Part shown: positions 8,583 through 18,374 of the stretch, piece by piece
Numbering within the stretch: position 1 is the first letter of the stretch
How the letters are laid out: each line of letters starts with the position of its first letter
Assembly (NCBI RefSeq): GCF_024448895.1
Contig: NZ_JAMOIC010000006.1
Span: 186,001-250,000, forward strand
From: Stutzerimonas stutzeri
GTDB taxonomy: Bacteria > Pseudomonadota > Gammaproteobacteria > Pseudomonadales > Pseudomonadaceae
Length of the DNA: 64,000 nucleotides
Direction of reading: 5' to 3'
Notes under the pieces: generated by a model
Databases searched by the model: none
What the model saw: only the letters and a program-made list of their open reading frames with translations
What the model was told of the DNA's origin: nothing
Position numbers and translations under genes: made by a program

Positions 8583-11500
8583 TCAGAAATTTCGCCGATA
8601 GAAAATATCGAGCGAGCTGGCCAGCCCACTGGCTGCTTCGAGGAAGATCCGCTTGGTCAGCTGATACCTCAGCGCAACCGTATTGGCAGGCTCAAACACG
8701 CCGACCCCATAGCGAAGAGTCAGGCGCTCTGTCAGCCGGCCGCTGGCAACGACGCTCGTATCGGTACCGCTGCCCTCCGTATCAAGCTGGAAGTCCTGGA
8801 TGCCAAGCCGTTGCGCCACATTGCCGGTAACCGACGCGCTGCCAGCAAGCCCAAGACCCAATGCGGCTTGGGCAAGCATATTGTTGTCGCCGGAGTCCGC
8901 CCCCAGCGGCCGGCCCAGGACCAGATAGGACAGTGCCTGCTCCTGACTCATGGCCGGCTCCGAAAACACGTCAACCCGCGGCTGTTCCGCGCTGCCGGTG
9001 ATGCGCAGACCGGCAATGACGTTGTCTGCTTCTATCCGGCGAACCGCTTCGATATCGAGAAACGGCTGGGAAAGCACCCCGGTAAACAGCAGTTGGGCTT
9101 TGCGAATGGTCAGGCGCTGACCATAGGCCCGGTACCGACCATTGTTCAGAGTCAGCTCGCCGCGGGTATCCAGGTCGTCACCGATGTGCAGGTAACCTGC
9201 AAGATCTGCCGTCAGGCCGAACCCTGAAAAACGCAGACGGTCCTGGCCGACCTCGACCCGAACGTCCATGCGCATGGCGAGTGGCGCCCTGGCTTCTTCC
9301 GCTTCCTCGCCAATGATCACGACGTCTTTCGAAACGGTAACCGTCGATGGCGGCAGCTCTCTGACCGTGATATCTCCACGGGGCACACCAACCTTGCCAA
9401 CAATGGCGAGCTGGTCGTCGGCCAACTGCAGGCGAAGATCCGGCTCTATCTCAAGCTCGGCGTAAGGCTCAACGATCACCGGCAAGCGGCTACCGCTGAC
9501 CCGGATGTCCAGGTCCAGCGCGTTGCGCCAGTCCACCGTACCGCCTATCTGACCAAGCCCTTGATCACCGCTTCGCCAATCTCCGTCCAATCGCAGCTGC
9601 TCGCCATCTACAAGCGCGCGGACCTGCAACTGCTCGAAACTAACGGGCAGTTCGCTGCCAGCAATCTCGCCAGCGCTGAGGTTCAGCTCGCCATTGATCT
9701 GCGGTTCGGCCAACGTACCGGACAACCGTCCATTGCCATTTAGCTGCCCTTCCAGGCGATCTACCTGAGTCACGAAAGGCCTGGCAACCGACAGGTCGAC
9801 GTTGCTCAGCCTGAAGTCCCCCGATATGGCTTTTGCTTCAGTGCTGGGATCGATCTGGAAACGTAAGTCAAGTTCACCGAGTTCGCCGCCCTCGAAGCGC
9901 AAACGACTGTCGACCTGCTGCGGCGCGAGGTCGCTGGTCAGCGCCAGCGTCGCGTAGGGGAAGGCCAGCCATTGCTCACCGTCGCGGATACGCAGCGTGC
10001 CCGGCCCGGCATCGACTCGTACCGTTCCGCTCGGGCCTGCACTTGGGATGTCCACAGCGAGATCGGCATTGATCTCTCCATCCCAACGCAGGTTGTCTGG
10101 GAGATATTCAGCAAGCGATTGGATCGGGAAGTCTCTGAGCCGATAGCGCAGCCGCGGGTCAGGCGCCAGCTGCTGATTCTCAGCACAAAGGGTTGCCTGG
10201 CCGGAACCCCAGCAGTGCGCGCCGAAGTTGATGCGTCCGCTAGCAAGCCGCTCGAGCGTCGCCGGTCTTTGAAGGGCCCACTGCTGACCTTTGGCATCCA
10301 GCTCGGCTCGCACGAATCGGCCCCGCCAATCCTCGCCTCGCAAGCCGCCATCCAAGGCCAGCTCAAGATTTAGCAAAGGCCCTTGCAGATCGAGCGCTGC
10401 TACATGATTCTCGAGTGTGCCGCTGGCATCCAGGCGCAGCTCGCCGATGTCGGTCTCACCCGCCCGGAGGCCGTCCGCGCTCAGTCGCAGCTTACCGCGC
10501 GCGCCTTCCGCAAGGTCTGCCGACAGCTGCAAGCGTTCCACCTGATTGTCCTGATAAGCAATCGCGCTGCCTTCTAGCGTCAGATCACCCTGTGGGTCCG
10601 TGGGCGTGCCTGAAAGATTCAGCTTTCCAGCCAGGCGTCCCCCGAGGTCCGGCCATAGCTGCGCAAGGCGAGGCATGTCCAGATTCAGATTTGCCTGCAG
10701 GACTTCTGCCCAGCGGCCGCTGCCCTGGATGCGGTTATCGCCCAGCCGCAGATCCACGCGTGGCAAATCCCAGATCGCATCCTCTCCATTCGCTTCCAGC
10801 TTGAGCAGCAGCGGTTGTCGACGCAGTGTGCCCTCGAGGTCGAGCTGCGCCTGCGCTTGCAGCTTGTCGCGCATGCTGCCGCGGCTGGTAAGGGTTCCGC
10901 GCAGCTGCCCAGGCAGCTCGGCAACCCAGTAAGACGGATCGAGCTGGCTCAGATTTAGCGAGGTGTCCCAGTCGACGCCGTCAGCGAATCCAACGCTCAG
11001 ATTACCTTCGGCGCGCCCCTGCCCCGCCTGCAATTGAAGTTGCGGCAGATGGACGACCTCCAGATCACCGCTGATGGGGCTGCGCAGGGTGAATTCACCG
11101 GACGGCCCACTAAGCCCGGCGTCGAAATTACCCAGATAGTTGCCATCGTCGTATTGCAGCTGAGCATTGAGCGTTCGAAGTGCAACCGGCGGCTCGTCGA
11201 CGTCGGGATAGAGTCGCCGCCACGGGAAATCCCGCCAGGCGAGCTCCGCATCGGCGCGTATCGCCTCCTCCCAGCCAACCTGCCCTTTGACCGTGATGCG
11301 CTGATCGTTGCCGGCGTCGAGCTGGAGTTGATCAAGCTCTGCTCCTGCTGCATCGACCAGCCCGTTCAACACGATACCGACTGCACCGCCCTCGCCTTGC
11401 AGACTGCCAGTGCCGGTCAGTTGATAGCCCTTATCCAAATCGCCCTCGGCTGACAACTCAAGTCTGTCCAGGCGCAACGCGTCAGGCAGCCCGGGGTTGG

Positions 11501-12269
11501 CCTTGAACCCTTCCACTAGCAGCACCAGATTGGCAGGCAGCTCCTGTTCCAGGGGCCGGACACGGCCGCTGAGCCTGGCATTGATATAGCCCTGGCTCTC
11601 TATATTCAGCATAAGGTGTTCACGCAACTCACCTGCGGCCCGCAACGCCAACGCCCATGGCTGCTCATCCGGCGAGCGAATCGCGGTGGTGCCACTCAAT
11701 TCAAGCGGCCACTGGCCGCTCGGCTCCAGGCGACCCGTCAAGTCCAGTGACAAATCATCACGGCGCACCTGCAGTACGTCGATCTCCAACCCATCGCGGC
11801 GCCAATCAGCACGCAGCTGCAGGCTCTGCAACTGCGTGGCATCGTTAATTCGCATCTGTCCGACTTGCAATCGTTCGATACGCAACGCCAGCGGCAACTT
11901 CACGTCAGGCAGATCGAAAGGCTCGCTGCTCGGTTCATCAGGGCCTGGCGGGATAGTCACGTCAACATCGCCAGCTACCAGCTCCTCGATACAGAGCGTC
12001 CGCCGTAAGAGGCAGGATGGCGACCAGGCCATGCGTGGTTCGGCAACGATTACTTGTGTGCCGTCCTGTTCCCAGATCAGCTGCTGCGCCTGCCAGCGCC
12101 CGCCCAGCCGGCCCTCAAACGCTTCGATCTGAAGCCCGGGAACCTTGCCGAGCACCCAACGGCTACCGGCGGACGTACCAAGCACAGCGCCTACGCTGAG
12201 TACCATCAACAGGACCAATGCCAACAATCCGCCCAGCGTCCAACTGATGACTTTTACGCTGCGCCTCAC
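8583..12269 (-). CDS. tamB: Translocation and assembly module subunit TamB
   Basis: Large AsmA-like bridge protein (1228 residues) anchored in the inner membrane by an N-terminal helix (VISWTLGGLLALVLLMVLSVG, about residues 8-28). It spans the periplasm as a long beta-taco that, with TamA, supports outer-membrane protein assembly and phospholipid transport. The body is a repetitive series of beta-strand segments, and the C-terminal DUF490 region (LSYLVLGRPLG through the aromatic end FYRRNF) is conserved. Translation begins at a GTG that overlaps the TGA of tamA (GTGA), so the two proteins are translationally coupled. Confidence 0.95.
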   Translation of the reverse strand: MRRSVKVISWTLGGLLALVLLMVLSVGAVLGTSAGSRWVLGKVPGLQIEAFEGRLGGRWQAQQLIWEQDGTQVIVAEPRMAWSPSCLLRRTLCIEELVAGDVDVTIPPGPDEPSSEPFDLPDVKLPLALRIERLQVGQMRINDATQLQSLQLRADWRRDGLEIDVLQVRRDDLSLDLTGRLEPSGQWPLELSGTTAIRSPDEQPWALALRAAGELREHLMLNIESQGYINARLSGRVRPLEQELPANLVLLVEGFKANPGLPDALRLDRLELSAEGDLDKGYQLTGTGSLQGEGGAVGIVLNGLVDAAGAELDQLQLDAGNDQRITVKGQVGWEEAIRADAELAWRDFPWRRLYPDVDEPPVALRTLNAQLQYDDGNYLGNFDAGLSGPSGEFTLRSPISGDLEVVHLPQLQLQAGQGRAEGNLSVGFADGVDWDTSLNLSQLDPSYWVAELPGQLRGTLTSRGSMRDKLQAQAQLDLEGTLRRQPLLLKLEANGEDAIWDLPRVDLRLGDNRIQGSGRWAEVLQANLNLDMPRLAQLWPDLGGRLAGKLNLSGTPTDPQGDLTLEGSAIAYQDNQVERLQLSADLAEGARGKLRLSADGLRAGETDIGELRLDASGTLENHVAALDLQGPLLNLELALDGGLRGEDWRGRFVRAELDAKGQQWALQRPATLERLASGRINFGAHCWGSGQATLCAENQQLAPDPRLRYRLRDFPIQSLAEYLPDNLRWDGEINADLAVDIPSAGPSGTVRVDAGPGTLRIRDGEQWLAFPYATLALTSDLAPQQVDSRLRFEGGELGELDLRFQIDPSTEAKAISGDFRLSNVDLSVARPFVTQVDRLEGQLNGNGRLSGTLAEPQINGELNLSAGEIAGSELPVSFEQLQVRALVDGEQLRLDGDWRSGDQGLGQIGGTVDWRNALDLDIRVSGSRLPVIVEPYAELEIEPDLRLQLADDQLAIVGKVGVPRGDITVRELPPSTVTVSKDVVIIGEEAEEARAPLAMRMDVRVEVGQDRLRFSGFGLTADLAGYLHIGDDLDTRGELTLNNGRYRAYGQRLTIRKAQLLFTGVLSQPFLDIEAVRRIEADNVIAGLRITGSAEQPRVDVFSEPAMSQEQALSYLVLGRPLGADSGDNNMLAQAALGLGLAGSASVTGNVAQRLGIQDFQLDTEGSGTDTSVVASGRLTERLTLRYGVGVFEPANTVALRYQLTKRIFLEAASGLASSLDIFYRRNF

Positions 12270-13993
12270 AGCTCGGGCCCCATGGAGAAATGCAGGCGAA
12301 CACCGCCTTCGCTATCGAGCGGATGAGCCAGATCGACCCGGATCGGTCCCACTGGCGAGACCCAGCGCACGCCCAGCCCCACGCTGCTCTTTAGCGTGGG
12401 GAAATCCAGTGAATTGAATGCGTTGCCCTGGTCGACGAAGGACGCGACCCGCCACTTCTCGGCAACCTGATACTGATACTCGGCGCTCAGGGCCAGCTGG
12501 TAACGACCACCAATGCGATCACCTTTGGAATTGGTGGGCGACAGGCTCTGGTAGTCATAACCGCGCACACTCTGATCGCCACCGGCAAAGTAGCGCAACG
12601 ATGGCGGTACGTTGGTGTATTCGTCCGTCCAGTTGCCTCCAACCTGTACACGACCAAGGAAGCGATGCCGCCCCGCTGGCGTGGTCAGCCCTTTGAGCGT
12701 GGCATTGGCGTGAACAAGATCGGCGTCAGAGAGTAACCCGGACTTGGCGGCCGCCAGTTCGAACTCAAGCCGATAGCCCTTGCTGGGGTCGATGCGGTTA
12801 TCGCTGCGTAGAAAACTGTAGGCAACACCGGGCATGAGCAAGGTACTAGTGCCCGAATCGTCACCCAGCTCGTATTGTTCGTGCCGCCACTTGAGCGACC
12901 ACACTCGCTGCCACCCGCTGGGTAACTTGCGGTGCCACTCGGGCCCAACCGTCAGCAACTTGCTGACGCTGTCACTGTCGGCGATCTCTTCGTACTGATA
13001 GCCCGCGGCGTAGCGCATCTTGTCGGTCAGCGGCGGATCGAGCGGTACGTCATACCAAAGCCCTACGTTCTGTCGCGGCGCAGAAAGCTCGGTCTCGATC
13101 CCGTAACTGTGGCCTTGCGGGTTGACCCAGTGGCGGCGAAAGTCGAAGCGCATCCGCGGACCGACATCGGTAGAAAAGCCCAGACCAAACCCCAGCGTGC
13201 GCGGGTCACGGGTGGCAAGTTGCACCGCAACCGGGATGCGCTGCTGTTCGGCATTGGCGGGATTGGCGTCCACTCGCACGCCTTCGAAATAACCGCTCGA
13301 TTGCATCGCCTGGTTAAGGTCGGCGATCAGTTCCGAATCGTATGGCGTGCCTGACTCGAACGGCACCATTCGAGCGAGAAGGTCGGGGTCGAACGGCGAA
13401 TCGCCTTCGAAACTGACGTCACCCAACAAGTAACGCGGACCACTCTCGAATACCAGCTCCACATCTGCGGCGCTCTCGGCAGGGTCTACCGCGAGCCGCT
13501 GATTGACGAAGCGCCCGTCGAAGAAGCCGTAGCGCGATGCCTGATTGAGGATTTGCTGTTTGGCGCTCTCGTAATCGCCGTGATTGAGGACCGCGCCGGC
13601 CTTCAACCGGTTACGCGGTACGCGAAAGGCCTGCATCTGCGCTGCCGGGCCATCGACTCGCACAGTGATATTGCGCAGCCTTACCGGCTCGCCGGGCTCG
13701 ATACGCACACGAAGGCGCGGCGTTTCGCCAGCGACGACCTCCGTCTCTATCGTGCTGTTGTAGTAGCCCAACGCCTGAAGAGCCTTTTCCGCCTGGGTCT
13801 GCGCAATACGGCTGTAGCGCAGCAGCTCCTGCTCGCTACGGTCACCGAGTTCGCCGATGTAGTTTTCGACGTTTTCGCGCAGCGCAGCGTTGGATGGCCG
13901 GATCGTGACGTCGAGGTCTGCAGCAGAAACCGAGGTTGCGACAAGGAATACGAGTCCGACCGGAACGGCACGGCGGCGGAGGAAGATAGACAT
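12266..13993 (-). CDS. tamA: Outer-membrane translocation and assembly module subunit TamA
   Basis: BamA/Omp85-family outer-membrane barrel with periplasmic POTRA domains, partner of TamB. The chosen start gives 575 residues with a Sec signal (MSIFLRRRAVPVGLVFLVAT, cleavage near VSA-AD). POTRA repeats occupy about 25-260 and the barrel follows, including the Omp85 strand-turn motif FAGGDQSVRGYDYQSL and the closing strand VRLHFSMG. An in-frame ATG at 14092 would add 33 residues and has a weak GGGTG upstream, but it gives an atypical signal sequence. It overlaps tamB by four bases. Confidence 0.95.
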   Translation of the reverse strand: MSIFLRRRAVPVGLVFLVATSVSAADLDVTIRPSNAALRENVENYIGELGDRSEQELLRYSRIAQTQAEKALQALGYYNSTIETEVVAGETPRLRVRIEPGEPVRLRNITVRVDGPAAQMQAFRVPRNRLKAGAVLNHGDYESAKQQILNQASRYGFFDGRFVNQRLAVDPAESAADVELVFESGPRYLLGDVSFEGDSPFDPDLLARMVPFESGTPYDSELIADLNQAMQSSGYFEGVRVDANPANAEQQRIPVAVQLATRDPRTLGFGLGFSTDVGPRMRFDFRRHWVNPQGHSYGIETELSAPRQNVGLWYDVPLDPPLTDKMRYAAGYQYEEIADSDSVSKLLTVGPEWHRKLPSGWQRVWSLKWRHEQYELGDDSGTSTLLMPGVAYSFLRSDNRIDPSKGYRLEFELAAAKSGLLSDADLVHANATLKGLTTPAGRHRFLGRVQVGGNWTDEYTNVPPSLRYFAGGDQSVRGYDYQSLSPTNSKGDRIGGRYQLALSAEYQYQVAEKWRVASFVDQGNAFNSLDFPTLKSSVGLGVRWVSPVGPIRVDLAHPLDSEGGVRLHFSMGPEL

Positions 13994-14137
13994 GGCGAGC
14001 GATGCTAGCACGGCAGCCAACGGCGCTTTGCGCGGAAAAGACGCGCGTTGCGCGGCAGGGACAGCTTTACCCAATGCATATGAATACTTCATCGATCACC
14101 CGGCGTTTCGACTACCGAGACTCCGCAAAATTCGGCA

Positions 14138-14776
14138 TCAGCCGCTGTTCGCTTCTACCGCCCTCGGAGCGGGATGGAAAAAAACATGCTCGACCACCGG
14201 CCCGATAGCGATTTGACCAATATCCTGATAGCCCTGCCGCTCGTAGAAATTCAGGTATCGAGGGTTCCCGGTATCGATAACCAGCCCCTCCGAAGCTGAG
14301 TCAGCCGCGCACCAATTGTGCAGCGCTTCGAGTAGCTGCTCGCCGTAATGCTGGCCCTGGAACTGTGGGTGAATAGCCATCAGCGGCAAGACGTGAAAAT
14401 TGCCTGGAGGCAAGCACCCGAGCACTGTGGCGTGGTAATCCAGATAGCGTCGTGTGCAACGAAATCCTGCAGTCAGCAGCATTCGCATGCGCCATGCCCA
14501 GCTTTCGGTGATGTCGAGGCGTCGTTGCGGCGGTGCGATCAGGGCGGCGCCGATCAGTCTGTCGTCTATGACGAGGCCCAACGCGGGCTGATCCTGAAGA
14601 AGATGTTGATTGACCAGCTCACGCACCGTGGCCCGAACACGCTGGTCGTAACCGGGCCGATCGGACTCGAAAAGATAGGCGAAGGTCGGCTCGTGTCGAT
14701 AAGCGTTATAGAGCAGCGAGCGGGCTTCTCTGGCGTATCCACTATCCAGCATTCGTACTTCGGCAGGCTTCGGCAT
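14138..14776 (-). CDS. GNAT-family N-acetyltransferase
   Basis: A 212-residue predicted acetyl-CoA-dependent acetyltransferase of unknown substrate. The GNAT core is visible at about residues 65-195: [19 protein letters not shown], then the motif A region [21 protein letters not shown], then the [19 protein letters not shown] segment typical of motif B. The acetyl-CoA loop reads QGQHYG, with His where many members have Gly. It is divergent from xthA across about 140 bases and lies upstream of tamA on the same strand, an order I recall from other pseudomonads. Confidence 0.87.
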   Translation of the reverse strand: MPKPAEVRMLDSGYAREARSLLYNAYRHEPTFAYLFESDRPGYDQRVRATVRELVNQHLLQDQPALGLVIDDRLIGAALIAPPQRRLDITESWAWRMRMLLTAGFRCTRRYLDYHATVLGCLPPGNFHVLPLMAIHPQFQGQHYGEQLLEALHNWCAADSASEGLVIDTGNPRYLNFYERQGYQDIGQIAIGPVVEHVFFHPAPRAVEANSG

Positions 14777-14917
14777 TGCAACTCTCTTATTGGCATCAGG
14801 GCTGATCTCACGTTAGCACTCACAGCGCTGCCGCGCCTTGCCAAGCGACGGCGCGCCACGGCTCGCACCCGGTCATGCAGACCGACTACAATCGCGCTTT
14901 TGTTGGAGCCCGGCCGG

Positions 14918-15730
14918 ATGAAACTTGTTTCCTTTAATATCAATGGATTACGCGCACGACCTCATCAGCTTTCTGCAATCATCGAAAAGCACCAACCCGA
15001 TGTGATCGGGCTTCAGGAAACCAAAGTCTCTGACGAGCAATTCCCTCAGGACGAGATTGAGGCCCTCGGCTATCACGTCCATTACCACGGACAGAAGGGC
15101 CATTACGGCGTTGCGCTTCTGTCACGGCAGGCACCGCTCGAGATCCACAAGGGCTTTCCGGGTGACGGCGAAGAGTCACAGAAGCGCTTCATATGGGGCC
15201 GTTTTGCCGATGCCGCAGGCCATGAAGTGACAGTGATGAATGGCTACTTCCCACAGGGTGAAAGCCGGATTCATCCGACCAAATTTCCTGCTAAAACCAA
15301 GTTCTATGCTGACCTGCAGGCATTGCTCGAAGGGCGATTTACGCCGGAGCAGCCGGTGGCGGTCATGGGCGACTTCAATATCTCGCCTGAAGATTGCGAC
15401 ATCGGCATCGGCGAAGTGAATGCCAAGCGCTGGCTGCGCACTGGCAAATGCAGTTTTCTGCCTGAAGAGCGTGAATGGTTGGCGCGACTGAAAAGCTGGG
15501 GCCTGCAGGATAGCTTTCGGACTCTAAACCCAGAGGTGGTGGATCGCTTCAGCTGGTTCGATTACCGCAGCCGCGGATTCGAAGACGAGCCGCGCCGCGG
15601 ACTGCGCATCGACCTCATCCTGACCACTGCTGGCCTGCACAACCGCGTTGTCGACTGTGGTGTGGATTACGACATTCGAGCAATGGAAAAGCCATCCGAC
15701 CATTGCCCGGTGTGGATCGAGCTGCGCTGA
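14918..15730 (+). CDS. xthA: Exodeoxyribonuclease III
   Basis: Exonuclease III (270 residues) acts on apurinic sites and 3' blocks in base-excision repair. Family features are [14 protein letters not shown] at the N-terminus, the metal-binding glutamate E34 in GLQETKV, the catalytic [11 protein letters not shown] loop and the C-terminal [11 protein letters not shown] motif containing the catalytic histidine. The start is preceded by GGAG. The frame is open well upstream of the ATG, but that extension runs antisense to the acetyltransferase and lacks family similarity. Confidence 0.97.
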   Translation: MKLVSFNINGLRARPHQLSAIIEKHQPDVIGLQETKVSDEQFPQDEIEALGYHVHYHGQKGHYGVALLSRQAPLEIHKGFPGDGEESQKRFIWGRFADAAGHEVTVMNGYFPQGESRIHPTKFPAKTKFYADLQALLEGRFTPEQPVAVMGDFNISPEDCDIGIGEVNAKRWLRTGKCSFLPEEREWLARLKSWGLQDSFRTLNPEVVDRFSWFDYRSRGFEDEPRRGLRIDLILTTAGLHNRVVDCGVDYDIRAMEKPSDHCPVWIELR

Positions 15731-15825
15731 GCAGATGTAGGCAATGCCGCGAAATACTCGTCATCAACTGCGAGTCGCGATGTCAGGATGCGATGCAGCC
15801 CACACGGATGCATCGCTCTTCGCGG

Positions 15826-15857
15826 CTGTCACAAAACCGTAAGCAATCCTTCTTAAT
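15826..15857 (+). promoter_or_regulatory. Probable PHO box and promoter of the PstS-OmpA gene
   Basis: Two 7-bp repeats separated by 4 bp, CTGTCAC-AAAA-CCGTAAG at 15826-15843, resemble the PhoB consensus CTGTNAT-N4-CTGTNAT. A -10-like CTTAAT lies 8 bases downstream (15852-15857), the spacing expected when the PHO box replaces the -35 element. It sits about 50 bases before the ATG of a phosphate-binding-like protein, which supports the reading. Confidence 0.65.
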
Positions 15858-15890
15858 CTCTCCTGCTTCTTTGATAGGGAGATTGAACAA

Positions 15891-17273
15891 ATGGGCTTTC
15901 GAGCGTCCGCTGGCAGTTTGGGTATCCGGGCGCTTTGTCTGGCTTCGCTAGGCCTGCTTCTAATGGCGTCGGCCTCCTACGGGGCAACGACGCAGGTCGT
16001 TAAACGAGCCGCACCGCAGGGCGCCACCGTACTGAAGATTCAGGGTTCCAATACCGTTGGCGCGAAACTGGCGCCCATGCTGGTCGCAGGTCTGTTCGAG
16101 TCGAAAGGCTTTCACTCGGTACGAATAGCACCGGCCGCACGTGAGAACGAGCAGCGCATAACCGCAATCGACAGCTTGGGCACGCCCGTGCAGGCCTTGG
16201 TCGCCGCTCACGGGACGGGCACCGGCTTCGCCGGCCTGAAGGACAGCTCCGCCGATCTCGCCGCCGCCTCGCGCCCGATAAAACACGCCGAAGCCGAAAG
16301 CCTGGCGGCGCTGGGCAATCTGCGCAGTGCTAGCGCAGAACAGGTCATTGCCATCGACGGACTGGCGGTGATTGTCCACCCCGGCAACAGGGTCGGAGCG
16401 CTCAGCGTCGAACAGGTTGCGCGCCTGTTCGCTGGGGAAATTGCCAACTGGCGGGAACTGGGCGGAGACGACCGGGCGGTGGAGCTGCACGCTCGTGATG
16501 ATCAATCCGGCACCTATGACACCTTCAAGGAGCTTGTGCTGGCCGGCCAGGGCAAAGTGCTGGCTGCCACCGCAAGCCGCTACGAATCCAACGACTTGCT
16601 TTCGCAAACGGTCAGCAATCGCCCCGGCGCCATCGGTTTCGTTGGCCTGGCCTCGGTCGGTACATCCAAGCCGCTCTCGATCACCGATGGCGATTCCCAG
16701 CCAATGCCGCCAAGCACTGCTCTGGTCGCGACGGAAGACTATCCCCTGTCACGGCGACTGTTCCTGTATGCCAACCCGAATGGCCAGTCGCAGTGGACGC
16801 GCGACTTTCTGACCTTCGTGCATAGCGCAGACGGGCAAGCCATCGTCGAGGAATCCGGCTATGTGGCGCAGGCCATCTCTCCGATCACCCTTCCCGTTCA
16901 GAGCAGCACACCTGAGCCCTACCAGCGGCTCGCCAGTGAGGCGCAGCGGCTAACGGTCAACTTCCGCTTTGAAGAAGGCAGCGCGCAACTGGACAACAAA
17001 GCCCAACGAGACGTAGCCCGTCTTATCGAATACCTGAACGCACACGACAAACGCATGAATGCCGCCGTCCTTGTCGGCTTTGGCGATGCTGGAAATGACG
17101 TCGCCCGGACGGCTCTGCTGTCCAAGCTACGTGCAATGGCCGTCCGCCGTGAACTTGCCAAGGGAGGAATACTTGTTCGTGAAATCAATGGCTTGGGTGG
17201 TGATCTTCCAGTGGCTTCTAACAGCCCAGCAGGTCGTATCAAGAACCGGCGGGTTGAAGTGTGGCTGTATTGA
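15891..17273 (+). CDS. PstS-like phosphate-binding domain fused to C-terminal OmpA peptidoglycan-binding domain
   Basis: A 460-residue exported protein. A signal peptide (cleavage near ASYG-A, residue 31) is followed by a periplasmic type-II binding domain at about 45-330, with IQGSNTVGAKLAP and DDQSGTYDTFKELVL, which resemble the phosphate-binding loops of PstS. An OmpA-like domain follows at about 345-460 (NFRFEEGSAQLDNKAQ to NRRVEVWLY), which would anchor the protein to peptidoglycan. It is monocistronic and carries a PHO-box-like element upstream. The likely role is phosphate capture or sensing at the cell wall under starvation, by inference from the domains and the promoter. Confidence 0.88.
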   Translation: MGFRASAGSLGIRALCLASLGLLLMASASYGATTQVVKRAAPQGATVLKIQGSNTVGAKLAPMLVAGLFESKGFHSVRIAPAARENEQRITAIDSLGTPVQALVAAHGTGTGFAGLKDSSADLAAASRPIKHAEAESLAALGNLRSASAEQVIAIDGLAVIVHPGNRVGALSVEQVARLFAGEIANWRELGGDDRAVELHARDDQSGTYDTFKELVLAGQGKVLAATASRYESNDLLSQTVSNRPGAIGFVGLASVGTSKPLSITDGDSQPMPPSTALVATEDYPLSRRLFLYANPNGQSQWTRDFLTFVHSADGQAIVEESGYVAQAISPITLPVQSSTPEPYQRLASEAQRLTVNFRFEEGSAQLDNKAQRDVARLIEYLNAHDKRMNAAVLVGFGDAGNDVARTALLSKLRAMAVRRELAKGGILVREINGLGGDLPVASNSPAGRIKNRRVEVWLY

Positions 17274-17372
17274 GTGCTGTGCAAAATCGTATCGGAGACT
17301 AGCCCAAGGTGTACTGTCTTGGCACCTGCCGCCCGACTAAGCTCGGGTGATGTCAAACGGCAGGAATAGCTC

Positions 17373-18308
17373 ATGTACCTCGTCTGTGGCGAAGCGCTTT
17401 TCGATGTATTCACGGCCCCTTCGGACACTCGCAGCAACCGTCTCGATCTGGAAGCGGTTGCGGGCGGATCGCCATTCAATGTCGCCGTCGGGCTGGCGCG
17501 ACTCGGTGCACCGGTGGCGCTGCTAGCCGGTATTTCAACCGACCCTCTTGGCCAGCGCCTGCGACAGGTGCTGGAGGGTGAAGGCGTCGACTCCAGCCAT
17601 CTGGTCGATTTCGACGCACCTACAACGTTGGCGATGGTTGCGCTGGGGGCAGATGGCGCGCCCGTCTACAGCTTTCGAGGCAAGGGCTGCGCGGACAGGC
17701 TGCTGGAGCAATCGCACCTTCGCCCGCTGGGCGATTCCGTTCGAGGCATTCACTTTGGTTCCTACTCGCTGGTAACGCAGCCAATTGCTGACACCCTGCT
17801 CTCGCTCCTGCAGAACGAACAATCACGGCGCATTATTTCGTTGGATCCAAACATTCGCCTCAATGTCGAGCCCGATCTGCAACGCTGGCGAGACCGAGTT
17901 GAAACCTTTGCAGCACAGGCTCATGTCATCAAGGTCAGCGACGAGGACCTCGCCCTCCTGTATCCAGGCATAGCACCGGAAGGCGTCGCAAAACGCTGGC
18001 TTGCAGAGCAAGCAGAGATCGTCGTTCTGACCCGCGGCAGCCAGGGCGCGCAACTGTTCAGCAGGCAACACGGGCAGCTCCATGCCACGGCACAGGCGGT
18101 GACGGTCCGCGACACCGTTGGCGCTGGCGACACCTTTCAGGCAGCGCTTCTGACCTACCTGCACGAGCACGAGCTGGACACGCCACAAGCGCTTGCCGCG
18201 GTCAGCCCCGCCCAGCTGGAGCAAATGCTCAGGTTCGCTATCGCAGCCGCGGCGATCACCTGTTCGCGACGCGGCCCGGACCTGCCTTACCGATACGAAA
18301 TCGACTGA
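17373..18308 (+). CDS. mtlZ: Fructokinase, PfkB family, of the mannitol locus
   Basis: Phosphorylates fructose produced by mannitol dehydrogenase. The 311-residue protein has the PfkB N-terminal region (CGEALFDVF, then AVAGGSPFNVAVGLARLGAPV) and the C-terminal signature DTVGAGDTFQAALL containing the catalytic Asp. An AGGA-type ribosome binding site precedes the ATG. It is followed by mtlR. In the mannitol operon described for P. fluorescens the fructokinase gene lies after the xylulokinase gene; here it lies upstream of the transporter genes. The gene symbol is assigned by context. Confidence 0.9.
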   Translation: MYLVCGEALFDVFTAPSDTRSNRLDLEAVAGGSPFNVAVGLARLGAPVALLAGISTDPLGQRLRQVLEGEGVDSSHLVDFDAPTTLAMVALGADGAPVYSFRGKGCADRLLEQSHLRPLGDSVRGIHFGSYSLVTQPIADTLLSLLQNEQSRRIISLDPNIRLNVEPDLQRWRDRVETFAAQAHVIKVSDEDLALLYPGIAPEGVAKRWLAEQAEIVVLTRGSQGAQLFSRQHGQLHATAQAVTVRDTVGAGDTFQAALLTYLHEHELDTPQALAAVSPAQLEQMLRFAIAAAAITCSRRGPDLPYRYEID

Positions 18309-18374
18309 CGTGTTTGGCCATTACTCCCTCAGCAGCTATAACCCTTCGTGGCGTTTCACGACAACGGACCCTGT

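Noticed and set aside
14348-14917. N-terminal extension of xthA
   Set aside because: The frame is open but antisense to the acetyltransferase; exonuclease III begins at the MKLVSFN start at 14918.
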